Origin: Dolomedes plantarius
Lineage: Eukaryota; Arthropoda; Arachnida; Araneae; Dolomedidae
Direction of reading: 5' to 3'
Length of the DNA stretch: 64,000 bases
Assembly (NCBI GenBank): GCA_907164885.2
Contig: OU015501.1
Coordinates: 27,796,132-27,860,131 of the forward strand
Shown here: positions 33,351-46,061 of the stretch, one piece after another
Position numbering within the stretch: the first letter of the stretch is position 1
How the letters are laid out: each line of letters opens with the position of its first letter
Position numbers and translations under genes: made by a program
The notes under the pieces: generated by a model
What the model saw: only the letters and a program-made list of their open reading frames with translations
What the model was told of the DNA's origin: nothing
Databases searched by the model: none

Positions 33351-34578
33351 CAGTCGAACCTCCATGTATCGAAGTAGCAAATTGCCGGAAAAAAATTCGA
33401 TATATAGAAATTTCGATATATAGAATTGATCTTAGTTTTATCATAATTCTCCTAAAACGTTAAAATTAAAGCTAATTTTCGTATACGAAACTCCAATCAC
33501 ATTAAATGAAAGTTAGTAATTAAACAATGAATTAATATGAAAGATTTATTTAGTACTACATACTTTAAAAAAAAACAATAATCCAGACAGTGGTTACAAT
33601 GATCACAGTTACATTCTTTTAAAAAAGCAACGAATATCTTGCTGAACCCAGCTTTTGAGAAACAATTAATTTATTGTAGATTCAGAAACAACATTTTCCC
33701 ACACTTTGGCTAATTCTGTCACGCATATGCTCATATCAATCACCTTATGTAAAGTTTTTTCATTTTCAAATGTCCAGATAAGTCGTCGGAGTTTTCGGTA
33801 ATGAAGTTGCAGGTATTTTATTACACCCTGGTCCATTGGTTGCAATATTGAAGTGGCATTCGGGGGGAGATAAAGCAAATTAACATTTGATAATTTTGAA
33901 GACACATTAGGATGGGTCGGGCAATTGTCTACAAGCAAAGCAATTTTTCTACTTTCATCACTCCTTTTTCTATCCAATTTCAAAATCCACGCTTAAAAAA
34001 TTTCACTTGTCATCCATGACTTTGTATTAGAACAATAGTCAACCTCTAAAGACGTTACATTTTTGAATACTCTAGGGCTCTTACTTTTACCTACTACCAA
34101 TAATCGAAGTTTTTCTTTGCCACTCATGTTAGCGCCTACCAGTACAGTTATTCTATCTTTACTGTTCTAGCCTCCATGACAATCGTCGTCTTTCAATGTT
34201 AGAGTTCTGATGGGTAAACACTTATAAAAGAGTCCCATTTCATCAGCATTAAAAAATGTAATCGGACTGATAATCTTTTAGAATTTTTTTCAAGTCATTG
34301 CTTCTCCAGTCACCACTGACTGTTTTACATACATTTCTACTTTCTCCGGAAATAACCTTCACTGAAGTTCCTTATTCCTCTGACCTTCATTTTTCGTGAG
34401 GTAAACGGTCAAAAGTGGAATAAAATCTCCCAATATGTCTTGAAAAAATTTCGATATATAGAGATTCTTTTCGATACATAGAAACAGTTTTTCTATGTAA
34501 TGAACATGGAGATTTGCTAAGAGTTTGATATATAGAAAATTTCGATATGGGGAAGTTCGATATATGGAGGTTCGACTG
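33351..34578 (-). mobile_element. pogo/Tigger element, 5'-deleted, 1.23 kb
   Basis: TA at 33349-33350 and 34579-34580. Ends CAGTCGAACCTCCATGTATC and, inverted, CAGTCGAACCTCCATATATC. Both outer sides run into (TA)n tracts. GATATATAGAAA-type subterminal repeats on both sides. Confidence 0.92.
33663..34370 (-). pseudogene. Tigger transposase, catalytic domain only
   Basis: TFFNADEMGLFYKCLPIRTL carries the first catalytic Asp (about 34235). [34 protein letters not shown] and SWMTSEIF follow with stops at about 34170 and 33993. Then LLVDNCPTHPNVSSK (second Asp) and LPPNATSILQPMDQGVIKYL (third Asp), ending at about 33666. The CENP-B-type DNA-binding N-terminus is missing: the terminal repeat follows almost directly. 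Cannot bind its own ends. Confidence 0.85.

Positions 34579-34622
<44 letters not shown>
34579..34622. repeat. (TA)n microsatellite
   Basis: Begins at the Tigger right end. Confidence 0.95.
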
Positions 34623-34626
<4 letters not shown>

Positions 34627-34679
34627 CACAATGTGGTAGGCACTTGTCCGGTGACATTCTCTCATACATAAACAGCGAT

Positions 34680-34868
34680 TTTTTGTTGGTGATTTTATTA
34701 TATTAGCGCCATTAAGCTAAGCCAACATTATTACTCCCTATGAAGAGACAGAACAAGAACGGTCAAGCCTTAGATGAGATCCGGACCCAAGTCTCATACG
34801 TGGTAGCTCATGAAGCCAACCACTATGACACGTTGGTGGCAAAAAAGGCAGTTGACCTCAATTCAAGG
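34680..34868 (-). mobile_element. tRNA-derived SINE (family D), minus
   Basis: On the minus strand, GTGTCATAGTGGTTGGCTTC resembles an RNA polymerase III A box context and GGGTCCGGATCTC a B box about 30 bases on. The tail part (TAGGGAGTAATAATGTTGG, AATGGCGC, ATAATAAAAT) matches 54710-54765 on the plus strand. Confidence 0.6.
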
Positions 34869-34869
34869 A

Positions 34870-35915
34870 AGAGTAAAATTTGGAAACAAAATTGACATCA
34901 ATGAATTAATGTGATTAAGAAAATCGACATCAGTCTAATTTAAATAAATTAAAAAGCTTTCATTCTGGGAATGTTTATCATGAACCAATCCCCCACACTG
35001 AAATATATTTATATCTACATTCATTGGTGATTGCATGACGATTATAAAAGGAAATGGTAACCAAATAAATGAATTTATTGGAACTTTATTGGTCATCTGA
35101 GGATATCAGAAAATATATAACAGTTATCTAAAGTTAATTTTTTAAAAATTTTAGTCATAAATAAGTTAGAACCTAACGCTACATATATGTAAAAAGTCGT
35201 GATTTAAAAGTGTTACATAGTATTTATTGTTTATATACTTAACTTCTGAATGCATTATACAATAACGTGAGAAAAAATAATCAATCTAAAATTATTTTTA
35301 ACTTTTCAACATACTACACAATATTTCGATATCATTTTCCTTATCATAATCGATATCATGTGTACAAAATTATTTTTTTCAGAGGGGCATTGGCGAATGA
35401 CTATAAATGCTGCAGCAAAATTATTTTCAAATTCTAGAATTGAATGTGCTTAAGCTTAGATGGTAATTTTACGAAGCCTGATAGTAACTCCTAATGTATA
35501 ATTGTCTAGGTGAACTGAAAATTCTGAGGTTGAAAATTCGATTCAGGAATCTTAGTCTATAGTGTTGATGATGAGATCCGTTGTCGAGGAAGACGTCTTT
35601 ATCTTTTGTCAATGCGTACTCGTTGAATTCCCTCTTATTTGAATTTAAAACAATTTCTTAAAAAACTCCTGTCGCATTCCAGCTTCTTTTTCTTTCAGGA
35701 TATTTTTCTAATTTAAGTTAAAACATGTGTTTTGAAGGTCATGTTTTCCTCCTCCTCAATTTGTCTATTCTACGATCAAAGCATCTTTTACTGAAGGTCT
35801 TTTCTGATTCTAACCTTTTCCCTATCTTCATCTCATTTTCTCTTAATCTCGTTTCTCACCGTCGGGTACTTTTTTAAATAAGAGTCATTCGTGAACAAGC
35901 GTCCCCTCCCCTTCT
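34870..35915. other. AT-rich stretch, no gene seen
   Basis: No protein motif or terminal repeats. Confidence 0.5.
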
Positions 35916-35919
35916 TCTC

Positions 35920-36085
35920 CCTGTTTGGTTTGGTTTGGTTTGGAGCGCTACGGTCAACTTTTTGCTCCACAAGGGCTAATTTGACCACCGAACGGCTACA
36001 AACATCCATGCCAACAGTGGAACTCGAACCCACAGGATCTGAACCGAACGCCCTAGCCATTCGTCTATCACCTGGCCTCTTCCTA
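35920..36085 (-). mobile_element. tRNA-derived SINE (family A), minus
   Basis: Read on minus: GATAGACGAATGGCTAGGGC (A-box-like), then GTGGGTTCGAGTTCCACTG (a near-perfect B box, GGTTCGAGTTCC), GGCATGGATGTTTGTAGCCG, GACCGTAGCGCTCCAAACC and a (AAACC)n tail at 35921-35942. The same layout is seen at 42870-43010. Confidence 0.85.
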
Positions 36086-36089
36086 TTTG

Positions 36090-37415
36090 AGCATCTGTCT
36101 TTTAATTTTCTTTGCTCATATTTTTGATTATACATTGCTCATGATTCCTTTCCATCTACCTTTTGGTTCTGCCTTTCCTCTAGCATCCTTTCCCAACTCT
36201 CACAGTTTCTTCTTTCTAGGTCCTTTCTAGGTCTCTTCGGATTCTTCATTTCCACCTGGAACTTGAAATATATCTCATCGAAAATTTTCTCTTTCAATTC
36301 TATTACGGTTCTGTTACATCACGAGGGGACACAACGAAGATAAGGCATAGCTTTCCTGAAATTAGATTGTATGTGGGGAGGGGGGGAAATTTTACACTGT
36401 TTGTATAACTAAAGGCTAGAAATACATGGTCCACTCGCATAACTGAGTCAAAACGTTAAAAAGATCGTAAATTATCTCTTTAAGATGCCTCCTCTAACTT
36501 TAGAGCGTAAAATTTATTTTATACGGCATATATCGAGATTATGTTTCTACAATAGTACTTTTGACATAAAAGGAAAAGAGGAGGATTCATCTTTTTACAT
36601 GAATTATTATGAAGGTTACATAAATTATTTACTTGAATATGAATTACATGCGATTAATTACGCAGGATATTTGAAATAAATTTGTCTATTGCAGTAAAGT
36701 TTTTTCATCAGTATTCGTGCCTCAAAGGAATGAAGAGTGGGCGGTTGCAAAAGGTAACCTATTTTCGGCAAGGAGTTTATTTTTAAGTCTGTTCCCAAAA
36801 CCCAATCTATTATCTTCACATGGCTAGTTTGTTTATCTGACAAATAGACTTGAACTGCCATTTTCTCCATAGTTGTCAAATACTATGGTTCCCAAACAAT
36901 GTTTCGCGTACCAGTAAGGATAAACGGACTACTTTCAGGGGGAATGCTAGTAGAAAAGTTGTGATAAGCGGTAATATTTCTCTCATGAATATTTTAGATA
37001 TATTATCTTAGTTATGTTTTCAACATTGTAACTAAAAATAAATATTATAAAAGAAAAATTTTGTTTTTCTTATTGAAACCTTTTTGAAAGTCTCGTCTAT
37101 ATTTAATAAGCGAGGGTGTGAAGGAATTCGGGTATACTCCCACGAACTCAAGCACTATAAGGATTCATAATCTATCCTTTTAAGAGTTAAGATTGAAAAT
37201 TTCTACTATGAACATTTATGTTTAGATTTAATTTTTATAAGTTTTGAACGAGTTCAACGAGTTCCAATAAAAATGTTTGAAATTTTGCTACATACCTTTT
37301 AAAATGAATTTTTGATGTTTTCTTGTATTATCTGATTAAAAAGGTTTTCATGGTGGGATAATATTAAGCCAATATGCTTTCTTGCTCTGATGAATTTTCG
37401 TAGGATTCTATAAAT
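36090..37415. other. AT-rich stretch, no gene seen
   Basis: A short open frame at 36485-36679 has no recognisable features. G run at 36377-36387. Confidence 0.45.
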
Positions 37416-37418
37416 ACC

Positions 37419-37674
37419 TTTGTCATATATCGCTCACTCCTTTCAACAACGTCATATCTAAAAAAAAAACGTAATTTTTCAGGAGAGTGATTTTAAAGTT
37501 TAAAAGTAGAATAAAATGTATTAAAAATAAGTATTAATTCTGCTCTCTAGTGGCTAAATATTGAGCGGTGAGATATGACGATCTTGCAGGGATATACTAC
37601 CTTTTCAGGGTATTCTGAAAAATTGCCGATTTTTGAGCTATGACGTTGTTGAAAGGAGTGAGAGATATGACAAA
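37419..37674. mobile_element. Short inverted-repeat element (MITE-like)
   Basis: About 256 bp with 44-bp arms (37419-37463, 37631-37674) sharing CTCACTCCTTTCAACAACGT and flanking bases with few mismatches. Target duplication not resolved. Confidence 0.65.
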
Positions 37675-37679
37675 TTTTT

Positions 37680-39220
37680 TGAAGTGTTTTGTGTTAATAC
37701 ATTAAAAAAACTCTCAATGATTTTCTGAAAGTTTTTAAAAACAGTTTATTTGGATAAACTTCATTGTGGGGGTGCACTAAATTTTTCATCAAGGCGAAAT
37801 AATACAATCTCAAAAATGTTTAAGATTCACTGCTCTGAAGTTGATCAGTCTTGGCATCCCGAGACTTCGCTCCCACTTTATATTTTTTTCCGCGACCAGG
37901 CCAAGATTTTTCAAAACTCGCCAGTAGGATTATCAAAAACACAGCGCAGAGATGGAGAAGAACACGTGCTCATGAGGAACTGGATAATCGCCAAGGGATG
38001 CCAGTGAAGCGCTAGTTCGCTCAGTCAATGTTACGCAGTCGGCAGCCAGCTTCGGAACTACCGGCTATCTACAAGATTACGATTGTTTTGGGCGTTTAAC
38101 GCTAGAGTGGAAAGCCCGGCACTATGGAATAGCTGTTACCTAACTTGGTAAGTTTAATTAAATTTGTTGATATCAATATTCTGTCAAGAGTTTTTGTTTT
38201 GTGTATTGGACATAAAGTTGAAATATGAATTCTGGCACATAACGCTAATGCTAAAAGTAAACAAATAAACATGAATGCGCAAAAATACTTCTGCGGAACA
38301 TTAAGCTTGTTTAACTTGATTAATTTGTTTTCTTTTTTATAGTATTCATTTGTTAGGAATGTTATTCCCCAATATTCAGATATTAAAATATCTGCATCAT
38401 AATATGCGGTTAATAAATAATTACAACAAACAAATATACAATAAAATTCGGCTAGAAATTAAGTGTTGATAAACAACCTTTCATCGGAAATACATAAGAA
38501 TTGTTTGTTGAAATTTAAAAAAACAAGCATTTATAATTTTTTTTTATACTAAGATGGTTTATTGTTTTTTTACATTGTCAAAAAGCAGGTGACCATTAAC
38601 GTAACCATTTCTTCAAAATATCATTAAAAATTAAATAAACACTGTAAGTCGATAGATGGATGAAATCTTTTGAAATAATTGAGAAGAATCATTCAAAAAA
38701 TAGAAAAAAAATGATAGTCATTTGAGTGCACTATCGTGGTTATTCTTTTTCCTTCAAAAAATTGTTTGTAATCTTAAAGAAATATTCAGTTGTTAAAATA
38801 TCGAAGACTAAACTGGTAAACATAAAAATTAACATCATAACTCTCTCTGTATAGGCTTATTTTTTTACTGGGGAAATTTAAACATGCTCCCAGGAAATAT
38901 ATTTTATGTTAACAAGTAAACAAGTTTTATGTCAAGTTTATGATATCAAGTTTTATGGTAACAAGTAAATATATACAAATGATCCTAAATTGCATATTTT
39001 CTAAATTTAAGTGAAAGAGCTTGTGGGGAAAGTTACAATAAATGCATAGCAACTTAAATAGCATAATAATTATTAGATGACATTTAACATAACTCTGTAT
39101 TTGGGATTTTGTACGCATATGTATAATAATTTAAATATTAAAAACTAAAGTAATAATACAAAAATTAAGGTTTTGATTTCATCATGAATTTTTTTATGAG
39201 TTTAGAGATAAATGAGCGTG
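37680..39220. other. AT-rich stretch; GC-richer block ends in a donor-like site
   Basis: 37920-38150 is more GC-rich and ends TTGGTAAGTTTAATT, a good 5' splice-donor match. No coding evidence. 38150-39220 is plain AT-rich DNA. Confidence 0.3.
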
Positions 39221-39230
39221 TCCATTATCC

Positions 39231-39333
39231 AGGGGGGGGGGGGGGTTACCCATGGTGGCCAAGTACCACCATTCCCCCATGTTCATTTGAAGTAAGTTCC
39301 TCAAAAACACGAGATTCGTAAATTTAAAAATAA

Positions 39334-39372
<39 letters not shown>

Positions 39373-39377
39373 ATATA
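39231..39377. repeat. Poly-G and (AAAT)n tracts
   Basis: G run at 39231-39245; (AAAT)n at about 39330-39375 followed by a short TA tract. Confidence 0.95.
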
Positions 39378-39559
39378 TATATCACGTGACAAACAACCCC
39401 TAATGAATAACAAATAGCATTCGTAGCCATGCGCTAAAGTAGCCCTTAACACCAAAACATAAATACATCATTTGTCAAAATTTGTAAGTTCTTTAACCAT
39501 ATATATGCTCCAGCCTAGCAACTAACAGCTAACATAGAGCGAATTTAATATAGTGAGTG

Positions 39560-39722
39560 AATCAAAACTCAAAACAACTTTAGGTGAATTAACACTCAAA
39601 AAATCATAGGTGAATTAATACCCAAAGAACAAAACATAGGCGAATTGACGGCCAGAAGTTAAAATCATAGGTGAATTACACCCAAAAGATAAAATCATAG
39701 GCGAATCAACACTAAAAAAACA
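39560..39722. repeat. Degenerate minisatellite, about 35-bp unit
   Basis: Four to five units of the form ATCATAGGTGAATTAACACC-CAAAAGATAAA, diverged from each other. Confidence 0.8.
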
Positions 39723-40138
39723 GTATATTAAGCAATGAAACAGAAAAAACTATCCCCTATCTTCGCTTGGCTCTTCAGCCGTGGGTAAAGCAAAGAAAAC
39801 TAATCAACACAACTGGTTTCGCCATGGTGTCATATCTTAAAAGTGTTTATAATTAAAATTAACTGAAAGAAACAAAAAAAAAACCCGAAAGCTTCTTATG
39901 AAGCAGGTAGGTGCTACAAAAAACCGCTTAAATAAGCAACATATATAAAAAGTTTAAAAAAAATATGAGCACCACCCCACGGGACCACTTGTGAACTTGT
40001 AAAAATAAACGAAAAAAATATCAGAATAGAAGTAAAAACAAAAGACTTCACCACAACCAGATTTTAGAGCTTCCACGGAGATCAGACGATGGAAAACACA
40101 TTTAATGATGAACACACCCATCTGTCCATTTATATATA

Positions 40139-41226
<1,088 letters not shown>

Positions 41227-41244
41227 AAACACATAAAAATGAAT

Positions 41245-42036
41245 GTACGTGTGTATGTTCCAGCATAAATATAGGCGTTCATCTCAGCGACGCCTATATT
41301 TATGCTGGCTAAATTTATGCTGGCTAAACGCCTAGGCTATGCGCCTAGGCGTTTTAGCCTAGGCGCATAGCCTAGGCTAAAACGCCTAGGGCAATTTCAA
41401 CCAAACTTGGTACACATATGACTTATAATCTGGGAAGAAACACTGGGGGGGGGAGTACCCCTAGCACCCCTAGGGGGAGGGGGGGAGGAGGGGACATGTA
41501 ATAATGATCGAAAACAACTGATATTAATGTCGAATCCAAATTTTTTGGCGTCGCTGAGATGAATAGTGACACTCCCAATGCTCTTTAAGTGTAATTCAGC
41601 CCCCATCAGCATTGGAGGAGGGGGGGAAAGAAGGGGTCTAAAATAAAATGTCCAAAATGACCGAGAGTAGTGTCGAGTCCTTAGTTTTTGAGGTCGCTGT
41701 TGATGAATAGTGACAGTTCCGATGCGTTTAAGTGCAAGTTCAGCCGCCCCCCCCCCAATCAACATTGGTGGAGGAAGGGGGAAGAAGAGGGGAAAATAAT
41801 ATGTCCAATTTGACCGAGAGTCGAATCCATAGTTTTTGGGGTCGCTGAGATGAATAGTGATACTCCCGGTGCCGTTTAAGTGCAGGTTCAGCCCCATCAA
41901 CATTAGGGAGGGAGGGAGGGGGAAGAAAGGGTGAAAAATAAAAAGTCCAAAGTGACCGAGAACAGTGTCGAGTTCATACTTTTTTCAAGGTCGCTGAGAT
42001 GAATAGTGAAACTCCCGTTACCGTTTAAGAGCAAGT

Positions 42037-42076
<40 letters not shown>

Positions 42077-42103
42077 GCCAAAGTTTTCTCGCAAAACAAC
42101 TAG
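41245..42103 (+). mobile_element. Non-autonomous Helitron-like element, second copy
   Basis: Same family as 24372-24986: TATGTTCCAGCATAA near 41255, TTTCAACCAAACTTGGTACA at 41395, then four units of about 145 bp (GTCGCTGAGATGAATAGTGA near 41552, 41694, 41842, 41991). It ends GCAAAACAACTAG at 42103, matching the other copy's end, but the GC hairpin has been replaced by a (TA)n tract. A palindrome cluster has replaced about 20 bp near its start. Confidence 0.65.
41260..41392. repeat. Cluster of perfect palindromes
   Basis: First hairpin: 18-bp perfect stem 41260-41277/41291-41308 (CCAGCATAAATATAGGCG). Second: 20-bp perfect stem 41330-41349/41358-41377 (GCCTAGGCTATGCGCCTAGG) with an 8-base loop. 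CCTAGG occurs five times. Confidence 0.95.
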
Positions 42104-42558
42104 AGAGTGGACGTAGCTACAAAAAAATTTCTCTGTAAATAAATATTTTCAATTGTGAAATTTTCATAACAACTGAAACATGTTTTAATGCACCGAGAAT
42201 ATTACTTCATACCTCTTATTAATTCGATGTGAGAAAACTGGCCATGAGGTTTTTTCGGCTACTTCTCTCATAAACTTATTAATATTTAAGGCACTATTCG
42301 TGTAGAGTGTTTCATTTTTATTCCACAGTGGGTTATATATATATATTATATATATGCGTGACAGGCTCTTTACATCCGTATAATTTTACTTCTTCATTAT
42401 GCAGTCATGTTTGGAGGCCGGGAATGATGACACTTTAGTTCATTATCAATGAACTAAAATTCTATTTATTTTTCATACTTTAAAGAAAAACCCTAGCTCG
42501 ACCATCGCCATATTTCGCCCTTTTCCTCAACCTCTCATCCCGCAAAATACATCACACA

Positions 42559-42604
42559 AGCCTGGACTTAACGTGATCGTCTCGACAACACGTAAGTCCA
42601 GGCT
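42559..42604. repeat. Hairpin
   Basis: AGCCTGGACTTAACGTG pairs with CACGTAAGTCCAGGCT across a 13-base loop, with one bulged base. No U run follows. Confidence 0.9.
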
Positions 42605-42859
42605 CTGCTCCTTACTTTTTAATCCCCGTAGCGTAGATTGCACTCTGGAGCGTGCACAAAACGTTATATAACCAACTACAGTGGTCTGATTGGTGCTGCC
42701 ATCGGCTGGTTTTTTTTTATTATTTATTTGATCCCAGTTGAGTTAAAATTAAGTCGTGACACACACACACACATATATATATATTATGACAGGGTATTAA
42801 TTTCGTTAAGAGTGTGATGTATTTCCATTATTTGAAATTATTTTCCTCCCACATAATCC

Positions 42860-43014
42860 TGACGTTCAGTACCGGAGTCTGTGGGTTGGAATCCCACTCT
42901 TGGCATGGACGTTTGTAGCCGTTCGGAATCGGCTTTAAGCAGTAGGTACCAGTCGCTCTTGTGTAGCAATAATTGACCGTAGCTCTCCAAATCAAATCAA
43001 ATTCTCGCATAATC
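42860..43014 (+). mobile_element. tRNA-derived SINE (family A), plus
   Basis: GTGGGTTGGAATCCCACT is the B box region, followed by GGCATGGACGTTTGTAGCCG and TTGACCGTAGCTCTCCAAAT, with a (AAATC)n-type tail. The A box part is eroded. Confidence 0.8.
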
Positions 43015-43025
43015 TTTCTCAGTTA

Positions 43026-43347
43026 TGCTTACTCCACACCAACGGCGACGGAAACGAAAATCATGTATCTTTGTTGTTGTGCATGCGTATTACAAACAAA
43101 TTTTCACTCCCTCGGTTCGTCTCCGTCTGTGATCTCTGCGGTTTCAAGTTGGAAAAAGTTCAACTTTTGTCTCTGCCGCCATGCTCGACAGCCAATCAGA
43201 ATAGAAAGAGAAAATTATGCGCATGCGCGAATAAATTGTCTCTTTTCCCTGTCTCCTAGCGGTGTGAAGGCTTTTATAACAGCCACAGAGACAGGTGGCA
43301 AAATGTGTCTGTCTGTCGTTGCTGTCACCGTTGGTGTGGAGTAAGCA
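43026..43347. mobile_element. MITE with TTA target duplication (Harbinger-like)
   Basis: 322 bp, TTA at 43023-43025 and 43348-43350. The ends TGCTTACTCCACACCAACGG are perfectly inverted at 43328-43347. No coding sequence; unusually GC-balanced interior. Confidence 0.8.
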
Positions 43348-44563
43348 TTAGCTGCTGGACAGCCCATTAAGAAGGCAACGCTGATCAATGACTACTGCGA
43401 AACCGACTCTAGCAAAATTTAAAAACTGTAAAGCAAACATCTGTTAAGTAACAGGATAACTAACATGATGTTAAGTGGAATTTCATGCAATTTCATAGCC
43501 AAGAAGTTTTTTGAATGCATATGAAATTTGTGTAATAATAACAGTAAAATTTAGGAAAGATGACCGTCTCCAACAAACCAATGAACCAACCACAGTTATA
43601 ATGATCACTTTTCCTGATGTTAACAAAAATATTTTAAATTTCTCGTTCCCTCCACGTATAAGAACGCCAGAAATCCTCGTTTACACTGAATCTCGGTCGC
43701 CACTACACATTACATAAGGAGAGCCGGCCTTAGGGATTGGTTGTAATTTTTTTCTGTTGGATCCTAGGCTCTCAACCGTGGTCTGTAGAATTTTAGTGAG
43801 ATAGACAAAGTGAGTAACTGTCTTTTTACCACTATAGTACAAGAGAAAGTAATCAAAAGGATCGTTTAAATAAGAGTTGTCTGTTAAAGGATCAAATGGG
43901 TATATGAACCTTATAACTAAAATTGGACATGTGTAAATCTACAAGCAGACTAAGAAAATCTTGCAAATTACGTATGGAAATTAATACAGTTCTTTACAAC
44001 TTCACGAGGCTGAGGATCCCCGAGAAAAACCCGTAGATATCTTTAGCTCCTATCTAATCCTCAACTAAATCCTTAACACGCGAGAGCGCGTACTGACTCT
44101 TTTAGTCGGACGTCATAAAAATACACCTCCCTTCACCACTTCAGGGAAACGGATTTTCTCTCTCAGTAGCTGGACTCAAATTCATTTACATTTCTATAAT
44201 AGAAAATTCGGGCATCGTAAATCTTGGTTTTTTTGGAAAAAATTGTTATTTATGTTTATGTGCTTCTTCCTGTCCCGAGTTCGGAGGTTGCAGGGTTTAG
44301 AAACCAAAATACTCAGATGAAGCTGAGATGAAACGGCTTGAAACTTCCGGAATTCCCCTCAAACGGCCTTTTTAACTATAAAGGATGAAGAGTTCTCAAA
44401 TGAAGATGCTTGAGATATAATTCTTGACGACTGTCTTAAATGGTGATAAAAACATCTTTAGATGGCAATCTAGAATCTGAAGGGTAGTTTAAACTAAAGA
44501 ATACTTCATTTGAAAACATAGTACTACAAAGAGACACAAAATATACTCTATAACATGTAAAAA

Positions 44564-44609
44564 ATCTGTCATAGTTTAATAAATTGGAAATTATTAAACT
44601 ATGACAGAT
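44564..44609. repeat. Perfect 19-bp hairpin
   Basis: ATCTGTCATAGTTTAATAA pairs perfectly with 44591-44609 across an 8-base loop. Confidence 0.95.
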
Positions 44610-44810
44610 GATGTTAAGGGGAAAATGTAACCATTACCACTGAATTTCTACAAATGTTAGTTGATGCGGCTATTTAATTCAAAATTGTGAACTGTACATA
44701 TATTACAGTCTACAAATATTATCTTGGAGATACTGCTTCACGAGGGAATGCGATTGTTTACATATCTTTCGGAGAGGAAGGCGTTCGGAAATGCAATTTC
44801 TCGCTCATAA

Positions 44811-45562
44811 ACAGGGTGGTCATAAAAAAAACTTTGCCGATATATGGACCTCTAGCGGCTGTTCCGTTCAACCGATCGAGATGAGATTTCAGATATAGTT
44901 ATTCAGAGGTATGAGCTCGGGATTCTGTGAACGGCAACCAAGTGGCGCTTACGGTTACGTTTATAGGTACAGAAAGTCGAAATTTTCGAATGGCAACGCC
45001 CACTTTTTCCCGTCGCAAAATGCTCAGCGCATGCGAAAGCCCTGAAGAGCGTTGGAACGGTACATGTATCACAAAAAAAGGATGCGTTATGCACGCACAA
45101 AAAATAGCTATGCGAACGGCCTGTGATGGCACCCATGTGGAAAATGTGTAATCCAAATAGAAGTTTTCTTTTGCCCAATCTGTGTTGTCATCAGTGATTG
45201 GTGTGTTGCCTCTGCTACATGCAAATTTCCCCCGTGTGCCCCGATCGTGTTTTTGTTGGCCGTTCGCAGAGCTGTTTCTTGTGCGTGCATAATGCGTCCG
45301 TTTTTAGTGATACACGTACTGTTCCAACGCTTTTAAGGGTTTTCGCGTGCGCTGAACATTTTGTGAGGGGAAAAAATGGGTGCTGCTATTTGAAAATTTC
45401 GAGTTTCTGTACCTATAACCGTAATCGTGAGCGCCACTTGGTTGCCGTTCACAGAATCTCGAGCTCATACCTCCGAATAACTATATCTGAAATCTCGTCT
45501 CGATCGGTAGAACGGAACAGCCGCTAGAGGTCCATATATAAAGTTTTTTATGTCCACCCTGT
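44811..45562. mobile_element. Fold-back element with about 320-bp arms
   Basis: Arms 44811-45130 and 45235-45562 are inverted copies with moderate divergence; shared blocks include GGACCTCTAGCGGCTGTTCC and CAAGTGGCGCT. Ends CAGGGTGG...CCACCCTG with TA on the right side only. Short open frames in each arm are mirror images and not genes. Confidence 0.85.
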
Positions 45563-46061
45563 ATGTAAAAAAGTACTATTTTTAACACTAATTAGTCATA
45601 AAGAGCTGTTATTTTTTCAGCGTAGCCAAATACTGCGGATATTCCGAGGATGTTCTGTATTTTTGAGTCAAAAAATGCTCGTAAGGAGATTTTTTTAAAA
45701 AAGGAAATTAGCACAAAAGGAAAAAATAGAATTACTAACCCCTCAAGCACACATATATCCTGCTTTATTACAGAGAGTACTATCGAGTTGGAAATGGAAG
45801 ATAGTAAATTTCAAATTCACTGCCATAGTGCAGGCAATGTGGATTTGTCTAGTATATCTAGATAACTATCAGGGAAATAGTTCCGTGTACTAGAAACTAC
45901 GAACCGATTCCCCAATCAAGTGACACCATGACAAAACCACCTCTTTATTCGTCCTTTGGACTGCTTCCTCTCCTAAACACCGCAGAGATTAGTGTTTCGT
46001 AACTCAAATTCACTTATTTAAAGTCCTCTGAAGTTCATTTAAGGTGGGCAAGACATGAGGT

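Noticed and set aside
35833..36135. 100-codon minus-strand protein
   Set aside because: It covers a tRNA-derived SINE; no domain seen.
39560..39722. CRISPR-like array
   Set aside because: Units are degenerate and contiguous without unique spacers, and the genome is eukaryotic; it is a minisatellite.
44899..45527. Frames on both strands in the 45-kb region
   Set aside because: They lie in the two mirror arms of a fold-back element and encode the same non-protein repeat.
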